NCBI RefSeq assembly: GCF_022508225.1
Contig: NZ_JAETXJ010000004.1
Coordinates: 186,001 to 250,000 of the forward strand
Source of the DNA: Desulfovibrio sp. UIB00
GTDB lineage: Bacteria; Desulfobacterota; Desulfovibrionia; Desulfovibrionales; Desulfovibrionaceae
Direction of reading: 5' to 3'
DNA length: 64,000 nucleotides
Under the pieces are notes generated by a model. The model ran no database searches, was not told the origin of the DNA, and worked only from the letters and a program-made list of their open reading frames with translations. Position numbers and translations under genes: made by a program. Within the stretch, counting starts at the first letter, position 1. Each line of letters starts with the position of its first letter. Shown in pieces: positions 38,767 to 48,271 of the stretch.

Positions 38767-40965
38767 ATGAAAAAAGTAATAGAAGTCTGCCCGTACTGCG
38801 CTTCGGGCTGCAAGATCAACCTACTGGTTGAGAATGGCCGCGTGGTTGGCGCAGAAGGCGCCAACGGCCTGACCAACCAGGGGGCCTTGTGCCTCAAGGG
38901 TCTGTATGGCTGGGATTTTATCAACGACACCAAAATCCTGACTCCCAGAGTCAAAAACCCCATGATTCGCCGCAAGCGTGGCGGTGAGTTTGAGGCTGTC
39001 TCCTGGGATACGGCCATCGACTACACCGCATCGCGTCTTACGGCCATCAAGGAAGAATTTGGCCCAGATTCCATCATGGTGTCCGGTTCTTCCCGCTCCA
39101 CCGGCAACGAAACCAACTACATAATGCAAAAATTCGCCCGCGCGGCTCTCGGCACCAATAATGTCGACTGCTGCGCGCGGGTCTGACACGGCCCATCAGT
39201 TGCAGGTCTGCAACAATCAGTCGGCAATGGCGCAATGAGCAACTCCATTGTGGAGATTGAAGATACTAAATGCTTGTTCATCTTTGGGTGGAATCCGGCA
39301 GATTCGCACCCCATTATCGCCCGCCGGGTGGTAAAGGCGAAAGAAAAAGGGGCAACCATCATTGTCTGTGATCCGCGCAAGATTGAAACTGCGCGCATCG
39401 CCGACCTGCATGTTCCCCTGAAAAACGGTTCCAACGTGGCCTTCGTCAATGCTTTGATGAACGTCATTATTAACGAGGGACTCGCGGACAAGGAGTTCAT
39501 AGAAAAGTACACGACTGGCTTTGCAGAACTTAAAGCCATTGTGGACAACTATCCTCCTGAAGCGGTTACGGAAATCACGGGCATTGATGCCGAAACCATC
39601 CGCAAGACCGCCCGTATGTACGCCACGGCCCCAGAGGGCGCAGGCATATACTGGGGCATGGGCGTTTGCCAGTTCTATCAGGGTGTGGAGACCGTACGGG
39701 CACTGACCTCCATGGCTCTGATTACCGGCAACATAGGCAAACCTCACACCGGCGTTGCTCCGGTGCGTGGGCAGAACAACGTGCAGGGCGCCTGCGACAT
39801 GGGCGCGTTGCCCAACGTGTTTGTGGGCTACCAGAGCGTGACAGACCCGGCCGTGCGCGAAAAATTCGCCAAGGCCTGGGGTGTCCCTGTTGAAAAAATG
39901 TCCCCCAAGGTGGGGCATTTCCTGAGTGAAGTCGCCGCGAGCGCTTCTGCTGGCAGGCTGAAGGCATTCTACTGCATGGGTGAAGACCCCTTGCAGACAG
40001 AACCCGACCTTTCTGGCGTGCGTAGCGGCTTCAGCAAGCTTGACCTGCTCATTGTGCAGGACTGCTTTATGACCAAGACCGCAGCCGTGGCCGACGTGAT
40101 CTTCCCCACCACCACGTGGGGCGAACACGAAGGCGTATACTCGGCTGCCGACCGTGGCTTCCAGCGCTTCTACAAGGCTGTGGAACCGCAGGGCGATGTA
40201 AAGGTGGACTGGGACATCATCTGCCGCCTGTCCACAGCCATGGGCTATCCCATGCAGTACAACAACACCAGAGAGATCTGGAACGAGCTGATCTCGCTCT
40301 CGCCCAAGTATGCGGAAGCGACCTATGAAAAGCTCGATGCAAACGGCGGGCTTGGCTACATCCAGTGGCCCTGCACCAAGGATGCCCCCAACGGCACCCA
40401 GGTTCTTTACGCACAGCCCGACGGCAGCATCAAGTTTGAAACCCCGGACGGCCTGGGCCACCTTTTTACGGTGGAATGGGTCCCGCCTGTGGAAAAAATC
40501 AGCTCCGAGTTCCCGCTGGTGCTTTCTACCGTGCGCGAAGTGGGCCACTACTCCTGCCGCTCCATGACAGGCAACTGCAAGGCGCTGGCGGCACTGGCGG
40601 ACGAACCCGGCTTTGTGCAGATGAACGACAAGGATGCGGAAGCCCTCGGCATCCGCGACCATGAGCTTGTGTGGGTGCAGTCGCACCACTCCAAGGTCAT
40701 CACCAGGGCGCAGATCAGCCCGCGCACCAACAAGGGCGCGGTGTACATGACCTACCAGTGGTGGATTGGCGCATGCAACGAATTGGTGGGTGAGGTATTG
40801 AGCCCCATCACCAAGACGCCGGAATACAAGTATGTGCCTGTTAGGGTTGAAAAAATAGAAGATCAGACATGGGCTGAAAGCCATGTGGTGCAGGTATACA
40901 GCGAATTGAAGCAACGCCTGCGCAAGGAAAAGGCCAACGGCACAGCAATGTCCGTAACAGCCTGA
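38767..40965 (+). CDS. fdhF: formate dehydrogenase H, selenocysteine form
   Basis: Molybdopterin formate dehydrogenase of 732 residues when UGA at 39184-39186 is read as selenocysteine 140. One [4Fe-4S] is bound by C8, C11, C15 and C42, the same numbers as E. coli FdhF, and Sec140-His141 also matches. Without readthrough the gene would look split at 39186 and 39235; the bases between encode HGPSVAGLQQSVGNGA in frame, identical in pattern to the Cys paralogue downstream, so this is not a pseudogene. A SECIS hairpin follows the UGA. It should need SelB, SelC, SelA and SelD from elsewhere in the genome, and FdhD for sulfuration of molybdenum. Confidence 0.96.
39184..39224 (+). promoter_or_regulatory. 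SECIS element and UGA of fdhF
   Basis: After UGA (39184-39186) come 12 nt, then GTTGCA-GGTC-TGCAAC (39199-39214), a 6-bp stem with a GGTC loop. The loop starts 18 nt after the UGA and has G in its first two places, as in the E. coli fdhF SECIS, to which the primary sequence is also very close. Confidence 0.93.
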
Positions 40966-41359
40966 TAAATAAGCCTTACATCGGGGTTCCCCGCGCAAGA
41001 CGCGGGGAACCCCTAAAAAGGAAAAACCAAAAGATTTTTTGCAAGCGCGCTGCCAGAGTGCGACTGCCACACGGCGGAACAGGTAGCGCAACTTGAGGGA
41101 ACAATAAAATTTATCTGTTTTATACCAGCCTGTTGCAGGATGGAGAACAGAGCGTACCCGGCGAACTGAGGGCTTTGCTCCGGCAGCACCGCAAGGCAAT
41201 GCGAGTGCGCCATCAAGCCAGTATTGCGGAAACTGCAAAATACCATTGCTTTTTTTCGTAACATGCCGGTCTGCCAATACAGCAGGCGCGAAAAAAGAAT
41301 TTCTGCCGGATCAACGGAATGCCCGCCGTTGCCCAAGATGGACACACATAAGGAAGACC
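40966..41359. other. 394-bp spacer between the two fdhF genes
   Basis: No gene is supported here. It opens with a strong 13-bp hairpin (40983-41013). An AT-rich stretch at 41101-41136 could hold a sigma-70-type promoter. I found no convincing sigma-54 element, unlike upstream of hydN, so the Cys gene may have its own different control. Confidence 0.6.
40983..41013 (+). terminator. strong hairpin after Sec-fdhF
   Basis: GGGGTTCCCCGCG and CGCGGGGAACCCC form a perfect 13-bp stem with loop CAAGA, 18 bp past the stop. It is followed by TAAAAAGG rather than T residues, so it may reduce readthrough or stabilise the upstream RNA. Confidence 0.6.
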
Positions 41360-43558
41360 ATGAAAAAGGTTATAGAAGTATGTCCCTATTGTGCTTCAGG
41401 CTGCAAAATCAATCTGCTGGTTGAAAATGGCCGTGTAGTTGGCGCAGAAGGCGCCAACGGCCTGACCAATCAGGGGGCCTTGTGTCTCAAGGGTTTGTAT
41501 GGCTGGGACTTTATCAATGACACCAAGATACTGACCCCACGGATCAAAAATCCCATGATCCGCCGTAAGCGCGGCGGCTCGTTTGAGGCTGTCTCGTGGG
41601 ATACGGCCATTGACTACGCATCGTCGCGCCTCATGGCCATCAAGGAAGAATTCGGCCCTGATTCCATCATGATATCTGGTTCCTCCCGCTCAACGGGCAA
41701 TGAAACCAACTACGTGATGCAAAAGTTCGCCCGCGCCGCAGTGGGCACCAATAATGTCGATTGCTGCGCGCGGGTCTGTCATGGCCCCTCTGTTGCCGGG
41801 CTTCAGATGTCCGTAGGCAATGGTGCCATGAGCAACTCCATTGTCGAGATTGAAGACACCAAGTGCATATTCATCTTTGGATGGAACCCAGCGGATTCAC
41901 ACCCGATCATTGCCCGCAGGGTTATCAAGGCCAAGGAAAAAGGCGCAACGATCATTGTGTGCGACCCGCGCAAGATTGAAACCGCGCGCATCGCAGACCT
42001 CTACGTGCCCATAAAAAATGGCTGCAATGTGGCTTTTGTCAACGCGCTGATGAACGTCATCATCAATGAGGGCCTCACGGACAAGGACTATATCGCCAAA
42101 TACACATCCGGGTTTGAGGAACTGAAGGCCATTGTTGATAAATACACGCCCGAATCCGTAACGGAAGTAACGGGCATTGACGCCGAAACCATCCGCAAGA
42201 CGGCCCGCATGTATGCGACCGCGCCGCAGGGAGCGGGGATTTTTTGGGGCATGGGCGTATGCCAGTTTTTTCAGGGTGTGGAGACGGTGCGGGCGCTCAC
42301 TTCCATGGCGCTGCTCACCGGCAACATCGGCAAGCCCAATACAGGCGTTGCACCGGTGCGCGGGCAAAACAATGTTCAGGGCGCCTGCGACATGGGGGCG
42401 CTGCCCAACGTATACGTAGGCTACCAAAAAGTTGTGGATCAGGAAGCCCGCAAGAAATTTGCAAAAGCCTGGGGCCTGCCTGTTGAAAAGCTCTCTGACA
42501 AGGTTGGTCACTATCTGACCGAAGTGGCAAAACTTGCCACAGCCGGGCAGCTTAAGGCTTTTTACTGCATGGGAGAAGACCCCTTGCAGACGGAACCGGA
42601 ACTTTCCGCCGTACGTAGTGGTTTCAGCAAGCTTGACCTGCTCATTGTGCAGGACTGCTTTATGACCAAGACCGCAGCCGTGGCAGACGTGATCTTCCCC
42701 ACCACCACGTGGGGTGAGCACGAGGGCGTGTATTCGGCTGCCGACCGAGGTTTCCAGCGCTTTTACAAGGCCGTGGAACCGCAGGGGGACGTAAAGGTGG
42801 ACTGGGACATCATCAGCCGCATGTCCACAGCCATGGGCTATCCCATGCACTACAACAACACCAAGGAAATTTGGGACGAACTTATCTCGCTCTCGCCCAA
42901 GTATGCGGAAGCGACCTATGAAAAGCTCGATGCAAACGGCGGGCTTGGCTATGCCCAGTGGCCCTGCACCAAGGATGCCCCCAATGGCACACAGGTACTC
43001 TACGCACAGCCGGACGGCAGCATCAAGTTTGAAACAGACGATGGGCTGGGCCGCCTCTACACGGTGGAATGGGTTCCGCCTGTGGACCAGATCAATGAAA
43101 AGTTCCCCATGGTGCTCTCAAGCGTGCGCGAAGTGGGCCACTACTCCTGCCGCTCCATGACCGGCAACTGCAAGGCACTGGCGGCACTGGCGGACGAACC
43201 CGGTTTTGTGCAGATGAACGACAAGGATGCGGCAAGGCTGCACATTGCAGATCAGGAGCTGGTGTGGGTCGCATCGCGCCACTCCAAGGTTATCAGCCGC
43301 GCTCAGGTCAGCCCGCGCACCAATGAAGGCGCGGTGTACATGACCTACCAGTGGTGGATCGGCGCCTGCAATGAACTGATCGGTGAAGTACTGAGTCCCA
43401 TCAGCAGAACGCCGGAGTACAAATATGCCGCAGTGCGGATTGAAAAAATTGAAGATCAAAAGTGGGCGGAACAATATCTGGTTGAGACGTATACCAACCT
43501 CAGGCAACGCCTGCGCAAAGAACTGATAGACGGCTCTGCATCCAAGATCCCTGCCTGA
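41360..43558 (+). CDS. formate dehydrogenase H, cysteine paralogue
   Basis: Paralogue of the gene upstream, also 732 residues, and collinear with it throughout by eye. Iron-sulfur ligands are C8, C11, C15 and C42; the Mo ligand is Cys140 (TGT 41777-41779) where the neighbour has Sec. The DNA after the Cys codon no longer forms the SECIS hairpin. Start ATG 41360 has AAGGAAG; the in-frame start at 41246 adds residues not found in the first copy. Cys forms are usually slower than Sec forms, so it may serve when selenium is scarce. fdhD and moeA follow. Confidence 0.95.
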   Translation: MKKVIEVCPYCASGCKINLLVENGRVVGAEGANGLTNQGALCLKGLYGWDFINDTKILTPRIKNPMIRRKRGGSFEAVSWDTAIDYASSRLMAIKEEFGPDSIMISGSSRSTGNETNYVMQKFARAAVGTNNVDCCARVCHGPSVAGLQMSVGNGAMSNSIVEIEDTKCIFIFGWNPADSHPIIARRVIKAKEKGATIIVCDPRKIETARIADLYVPIKNGCNVAFVNALMNVIINEGLTDKDYIAKYTSGFEELKAIVDKYTPESVTEVTGIDAETIRKTARMYATAPQGAGIFWGMGVCQFFQGVETVRALTSMALLTGNIGKPNTGVAPVRGQNNVQGACDMGALPNVYVGYQKVVDQEARKKFAKAWGLPVEKLSDKVGHYLTEVAKLATAGQLKAFYCMGEDPLQTEPELSAVRSGFSKLDLLIVQDCFMTKTAAVADVIFPTTTWGEHEGVYSAADRGFQRFYKAVEPQGDVKVDWDIISRMSTAMGYPMHYNNTKEIWDELISLSPKYAEATYEKLDANGGLGYAQWPCTKDAPNGTQVLYAQPDGSIKFETDDGLGRLYTVEWVPPVDQINEKFPMVLSSVREVGHYSCRSMTGNCKALAALADEPGFVQMNDKDAARLHIADQELVWVASRHSKVISRAQVSPRTNEGAVYMTYQWWIGACNELIGEVLSPISRTPEYKYAAVRIEKIEDQKWAEQYLVETYTNLRQRLRKELIDGSASKIPA

Positions 43559-43579
43559 CTCCGATAACCCTCAACAACT

Positions 43580-43616
43580 CCCCGCGCGGCCACTCCCAAG
43601 GTGCAACCGCGCGGGG
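43580..43616 (+). terminator. hairpin after Cys-fdhF
   Basis: CCCCGCGCGG and CCGCGCGGGG form a 10-bp stem with a 17-nt loop, 21 bp past the stop and just before fdhD. It resembles the hairpin after the Sec copy (both contain a CCCCGCG core). No T-run follows. Confidence 0.5.
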
Positions 43617-43626
43617 AACCACAACC

Positions 43627-44340
43627 ATGAAACAGCCGCCAGATGCTTCCATAAGTATTGAACGCGCCATTACCCGCATCGGGCCTCAGGGCCGCCGCGA
43701 GGTCATGGACGTGCTCCTGCGCGAAGAACGCTACGAACTCTTCTGCAACGGCAATTGCGTGGCCGAGCTGCACTGCATGCCAAGCCTGCTGCGCGAGCTT
43801 GCCGTGGGGCGGCTCCGCACTCTGGGGCTTTTACATGAAATCTCCGCCTTGCGGGCGCTTTCCATTGATGAGCAAAACCGCGTCATAGAGGCATCTGTTG
43901 CGGAATTTTCCGCGACAGCCGTGAACTCCCCAAGCGATGTGCGGCTTGCCGCCGCGCAGGTGCATGCGCTGCAACTGGCCTTCAACGAGCGCTGCGACCT
44001 TTTCCGCGCCACAGGTGCGGCCCACAGCTGCGCCCTGGCAACCCCGGAAGGCCTGCTGCTTTTCTGCGAGGATATCGCCCGCCACAACGCGCTGGACAAA
44101 GTCATTGGGGCCATGCTGCTGCAAGGGCTGAGTCCGGATGGAAAGATCCTCATTTTCAGCGGGAGGCTCGCCTCCGACATGCTCTCAAAGGTTGTGGCCT
44201 GCGGGGTCAGGCTGCTTATTGCGCCGGGGGCCCCCTCGCTCACATCAGTAGAAATGGCCGAAGCTCACGGCATCACTCTGCTGGGATTTGTACGCCGCGA
44301 CAACATCAACATTTACACTTGCCCGCAAAGGATCTGCTGA
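43627..44340 (+). CDS. fdhD: FdhD-like formate dehydrogenase accessory protein
   Basis: FdhD moves sulfur to the molybdenum cofactor of formate dehydrogenase. The 237-residue protein has the family C-terminal half: TGAAHSCALA, CEDIARHNALDKVIG, FSGRLASDM and HGITLLGFVRRDNINIYT. The CGxCG loop that carries the sulfur-relay cysteines in E. coli FdhD (C121/C124) is absent; the segment between about residues 75 and 125 is shortened. So it may be a divergent subfamily with another route for sulfur. The genes on both sides support a role with FdhF. Confidence 0.85.
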   Translation: MKQPPDASISIERAITRIGPQGRREVMDVLLREERYELFCNGNCVAELHCMPSLLRELAVGRLRTLGLLHEISALRALSIDEQNRVIEASVAEFSATAVNSPSDVRLAAAQVHALQLAFNERCDLFRATGAAHSCALATPEGLLLFCEDIARHNALDKVIGAMLLQGLSPDGKILIFSGRLASDMLSKVVACGVRLLIAPGAPSLTSVEMAEAHGITLLGFVRRDNINIYTCPQRIC

Positions 44341-44341
44341 G

Positions 44342-45625
44342 ATGAACCGCGCTCTGCACTCCTTTAAGGCTGACGCGCAGCCCCATATTTCTACCCCGCC
44401 GGAGCGGGAAAGTCTGCCGCTGGAGGAAGCTCTGGAGCTTCTTTTACAGCACACGCCCACAGTTGCAGAGTCGGAAGAAGTACCGCTTTTTGACGCCGAT
44501 GGCCGCATATGTTTTGCCCATATGCGCGCCGAGTTGCCTCAGCCGCCCTACAACCGGGTTCAGGTGGATGGATATGCCCTGCGCAGCGCCGACATTGCCA
44601 GCGCCACGGCGGAACGTCCCGCCATGCTGCTGGTAACGCAGCACCTCTATGCCGGTGATGCACCAGGCCATCCCCTCGAACCCGGTCAGGCGGCACGCGT
44701 GACCACAGGCGCAGTTCTGCCTCCGGGTGCGGACTGCGTTGTATGGCAGGAGGACACGCTGGCAGATGACCAGACAGTGGTGATTTCCCGCAGTCTTGCG
44801 GCCATGCGCAACTGCCGCATGTGCGGGCAGGATATGGAACGCGGCAGCACACTGGCCGAGAGCGGCGATGTGCTGCACAGCGGCACCCTCAGTCTTCTGG
44901 CTGGTCAGGGCTACACCCATGTGCGCGTATTCCGCCGCCCCAGAGTCAGCCTGCTGGCAACGGGCAGCGAGCTTGTGCTGCCCGGCGCTCCGCTGCCGCA
45001 GGGCGGCATTTACAACATCAGCAGCACCCTGCTGGGCGTGCGCCTGCGCAAAATGGGCGCGCGCATACTGCGCATGATGACCAGAGGTGACAACCGGCAG
45101 GCATTGCAGGAGCATCTGGCCGAAATGCTTGCCGAGAGCGATCTTGTCATCACCACGGGCGGGGCTTCTGTGGGCCCCAAAGACCTTGTGCCCGCCATCA
45201 CTTCGGAGATTGTGGCGGAACAGGGCGGCAGCATGCTTTTTCAGAGCCTGCGCCTCAAGCCCGGCTCCATGACCTTGGCCGCCGCCCTGCCGCAAACCCT
45301 GATGCTGGGCCTTTCGGGCAATCCTGTGGCTGCTGCCGCGACCTTTGGCCTGCTGGCGGTTCCGGTGCTGAAAAAAATGAGCGGCGCAACGCGTTTTGCC
45401 CCTCTGCGGCTAAAGGCCGTGGCCCGCAATGATTTTGGTTCCTGCCGCAAGGACGAGCGCCGCATTGTGCTGGCGCGCCTTGAAGGCAGGGATGTTTATT
45501 TTGCGCGCGATGCGCAACGCATGGGGCAACCAGCCCTGTGCGACGACTGCAATTGTTTTGTGGATATTCCCGCAGGCAGCGCTCCTTTGCGCAAAGGCAT
45601 GGAGGTAGACGTCATTCTTGCCTGA
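44342..45625 (+). CDS. moeA: molybdopterin molybdenumtransferase MoeA
   Basis: MoeA inserts molybdate into adenylated molybdopterin. The 427-residue protein has the N-terminal PPYNRVQVDGYAL region, the central TTGGASVGPKDLV (the family norm is close to TSGGVSVG) and LSGNPVAAAATF. Start ATG 44342 is one base after the fdhD stop. Its place in a formate dehydrogenase operon suggests dedicated Mo supply. Confidence 0.9.
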   Translation: MNRALHSFKADAQPHISTPPERESLPLEEALELLLQHTPTVAESEEVPLFDADGRICFAHMRAELPQPPYNRVQVDGYALRSADIASATAERPAMLLVTQHLYAGDAPGHPLEPGQAARVTTGAVLPPGADCVVWQEDTLADDQTVVISRSLAAMRNCRMCGQDMERGSTLAESGDVLHSGTLSLLAGQGYTHVRVFRRPRVSLLATGSELVLPGAPLPQGGIYNISSTLLGVRLRKMGARILRMMTRGDNRQALQEHLAEMLAESDLVITTGGASVGPKDLVPAITSEIVAEQGGSMLFQSLRLKPGSMTLAAALPQTLMLGLSGNPVAAAATFGLLAVPVLKKMSGATRFAPLRLKAVARNDFGSCRKDERRIVLARLEGRDVYFARDAQRMGQPALCDDCNCFVDIPAGSAPLRKGMEVDVILA

Positions 45626-45654
45626 CCCCCTCGGGCAAGCTCGGTAGACAGTCC

Positions 45655-45660
45655 TATAAT
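45655..45660 (+). promoter_or_regulatory. possible -10 box before the activator gene
   Basis: A perfect TATAAT lies 29 bp upstream of the GTG start, but the -35 region is poor. The activator may be read both from here and from the fdhF transcript. Confidence 0.35.
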
Positions 45661-45688
45661 CCTGCCCTATGGTGTATGGAGAAATGTT

Positions 45689-47920
45689 GTGGATATCCCG
45701 TCCAGAATCCCCCCCGGACGCACGCCGCCAGCCGGGTTTTTTACAGCCAGCGCTTCCGAGATGGTAAAAAGTACAGCTATTGTCTGGCAGGAAGCCCTGC
45801 TCGCAGCCAGCCGGGTGCTGCCCCTGCAAAAAGACATTCCCAGCCTTTTGCGCATGCTGAAAAACTGCTGTGATCCACTCATGGCCTTTCAGCGCATACA
45901 CATTGTCATTGCCGCGCCCATGCAGGAAAAGGCGCGGCTCTACATGCTTGACGCGCACGCTGACCGCTCTGCCGTTTCAGAACAAGACCTGACCCCCCAG
46001 CAGGGCCTGCGCCAGTTCTGGAGCCAGACCGAGGTGGCCTGCTTTGAGGGCGAACACCTGCGCCGGGAATTTCCCGCCATTGCTGATCTTGACCAGTACC
46101 GCAATGCCAGCGGCTGCCTTTTTGTTCCCATTTCCACGCAGGGCGGCTGCCACTGCGCCATGGATTTTGTCAAAACAGACGGCAGCGTGTTCAGCGACGA
46201 TTCGCTTGTTTTTTTCCGTGTACTGGCCGGGGTGGTTACGGCTGCCATCACAGCCATCCTCTGCATGGACAATGTGCGGCAGGAAACCGAACACCTGCGC
46301 CGCGAACGCGACCACTTCAGCATCCTCGTTGATGTGACCAACACGGCCATCGGCACCCTTGAAATGAACGACATGGTGGCCGTGGTTGCTGGCGAGATAC
46401 GGCGGTTCTTCGGCATACGCGATTTTGCCCTGCTGCTGCACGAAACGGACGACACGTTTTCCTTCCACTGCGCCCGCCCGCCGCAGTCTACTGAAAATCC
46501 TGTGCTGCCAGCGGGTACGTTTTCGCTGTCCAACACCCTGCTCAAGCGCTGCCACGATATCAACGCCCCCCTGCTGGCGCGGCAGGGCGATCTAGCCAGA
46601 CTTTCGCGCAAAGATCCGGCCTCGGAATTCATTCTTGGCAACGGCAATCAGGCAGCGGGGCTGTTTCCGCTGCATTTCGGCCAGCACTGCCTCGGGGCCA
46701 TGCTGCTTGCCCACCGCCACCCCGACGTCTTTACCGATGAATCCGTCAGCCTGCTGGCCCAGATCGCCTCGCGCGTGGCCATTGCCGTGCGCAATGCTCT
46801 GGACTACACCACGATATCTGTGCAGAAAAACGACCTTGCACAAGAAAACCTGTATCTTTCTGAACAGATACAAAATCAGTCGGACATGGGCGTCATCATT
46901 GGACAGAGCGATGCCATCATGCGCGTTTTGCAACAGGTGGACATGGTGGCCGCCAGCGACAGCACCGTGCTGCTGCTGGGCGAAACCGGCACCGGCAAGG
47001 AGCTTTTTGCCCAGGCCATCCACAACCGCAGCCCGCGCAAATCCAAGCGCATGGTCAAGATGAACTGCGCCGCAGTGCCTGCGGGGCTTATGGAAAGCGA
47101 ACTTTTCGGGCACGAAAAAGGGGCCTTTACCGGTGCTGGCGCGCAACGCAAGGGGCGCTTTGAACTGGCTCAGGGCAGTACGCTGATGCTGGACGAAGTT
47201 GGCGACATCCCGCTGGAATTGCAGCCTAAACTTCTGCGTGTGCTGCAATCGCGCGAGATTGAACGCCTGGGCGGGCACAAGGTCATTTCCGTGGATGTGC
47301 GCCTCGTGGCCGCCACCAACCGCAACTTGCAGGAAATGGTGCTCGACGGAACGTTCAGGGATGATCTGTTCTACCGGCTCAATGTCTTTCCCATCGCCAT
47401 TCCGCCACTGCGCGAACGCCGCGAAGATATCCCCCTGCTGGCAAAGCATTTTACGCAGCAGATGGCGCGGCAGATGAAGAAAAACATAACCAATATTCCT
47501 TCCGCAGCTCTGCGCTGGCTTTGCGACCAGCCCTGGCCCGGCAACGTGCGCGAGCTTGCCAACGTCATCGAACGCGCGGTCATTCTTTCCAGCGGCCCTA
47601 GCCTGAATATCTGCCCGCTGGAGGTTCCAGCCCCAGTTGCGGCCATTTCCCAGCGCAAGCAGGAGGCCAGCGCGCCGCCCGCGCCCGCGCAGCCCAGCCG
47701 GCCCGTGTATACGGATGCCCACCACCAGCCCGGCGAAACCCTCAGCGAGCGCGACCGCATTGTGGCAGCAATTCTGGCCTGTAATGGCGTGATGGCGGGT
47801 TCGCGCGGGGTGGCCGCCATGCTGGGCCTCAAGCGTACAACCCTGCTCTCGCGCATGCAGCGTATGGGCATAGACATCAAGGACGTGCTGGAATCACGCG
47901 GTCAGTCCCTGCCTGCCTAG
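45689..47920 (+). CDS. sigma-54-dependent activator, FhlA/HyfR type
   Basis: Enhancer-binding protein of 743 residues. The N-terminal 400 residues look like tandem GAF-type sensor domains, as in FhlA, where formate is the signal. The AAA+ domain has Walker A GETGTGKE (K437), GAFTGA at 478-483 for sigma-54 contact and Walker B STLMLDEVGD. The C-terminal helix-turn-helix (RGVAAMLGLKRTTLLSRM) binds DNA. The start is GTG 45689 with GGAG upstream. Three sigma-54 promoters in the island and the shared inverted repeats make the island its likely regulon. Confidence 0.9.
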   Translation: MDIPSRIPPGRTPPAGFFTASASEMVKSTAIVWQEALLAASRVLPLQKDIPSLLRMLKNCCDPLMAFQRIHIVIAAPMQEKARLYMLDAHADRSAVSEQDLTPQQGLRQFWSQTEVACFEGEHLRREFPAIADLDQYRNASGCLFVPISTQGGCHCAMDFVKTDGSVFSDDSLVFFRVLAGVVTAAITAILCMDNVRQETEHLRRERDHFSILVDVTNTAIGTLEMNDMVAVVAGEIRRFFGIRDFALLLHETDDTFSFHCARPPQSTENPVLPAGTFSLSNTLLKRCHDINAPLLARQGDLARLSRKDPASEFILGNGNQAAGLFPLHFGQHCLGAMLLAHRHPDVFTDESVSLLAQIASRVAIAVRNALDYTTISVQKNDLAQENLYLSEQIQNQSDMGVIIGQSDAIMRVLQQVDMVAASDSTVLLLGETGTGKELFAQAIHNRSPRKSKRMVKMNCAAVPAGLMESELFGHEKGAFTGAGAQRKGRFELAQGSTLMLDEVGDIPLELQPKLLRVLQSREIERLGGHKVISVDVRLVAATNRNLQEMVLDGTFRDDLFYRLNVFPIAIPPLRERREDIPLLAKHFTQQMARQMKKNITNIPSAALRWLCDQPWPGNVRELANVIERAVILSSGPSLNICPLEVPAPVAAISQRKQEASAPPAPAQPSRPVYTDAHHQPGETLSERDRIVAAILACNGVMAGSRGVAAMLGLKRTTLLSRMQRMGIDIKDVLESRGQSLPA

Positions 47921-48271
47921 ACACTGCCAGCCCCCCTCCCTAACCCGTTGCCCCATGCCAATTTGGCCTCAGATTTCAGTTGGATATAAAAAAACGCTTG
48001 TCCCGCCTTGTTGACATAGCGGGAAGTTCTGATACCCATTACAATATATCTTGAAATTTCGCGGCCTCAGCCTGTGGCCGGTCTGCCCTCTTTTTGGCTT
48101 CAAGCTGGCCTGTTTCTGTCACCGTCACCGCAGGAGCAGACCAACATTAAGCATGTTTGTCTGTTCTGCATGGATTTTTGTAAAAATCCGCACTGCGAAG
48201 TGCCTGCATGACGAAGACAATCTATCGTCACGCAAGTACTTCAACGTGAAAATGCTCTAACCGGAGCCGCC
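47921..48271. other. intergenic region before the cytochrome operon
   Basis: No gene is supported in these 351 bp. TTGACA near 48010 followed by AT-rich DNA may be a promoter. An 18-bp palindrome is at 48172-48189. Confidence 0.6.
48172..48189. promoter_or_regulatory. palindrome upstream of the cytochrome operon
   Basis: GGATTTTTGTAAAAATCC has perfect 8-bp arms around GT and is 83 bp upstream of the first cytochrome gene. It may be a regulator's operator; no known consensus was matched. Confidence 0.45.

Noticed and set aside
39184-39234. fdhF looks like two broken genes or a nonsense mutation
   Set aside because: The frame continues without shift, the paralogue has Cys at the same codon, Sec140 matches E. 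coli FdhF, and a SECIS hairpin follows the UGA.
41156-41175. Possible sigma-54 promoter before the Cys fdhF
   Set aside because: A GG-N10-GC pair exists but the remaining consensus bases do not match; called absent.
39217-41277. 686-codon minus-strand frame
   Set aside because: Antisense to fdhF, no family similarity.
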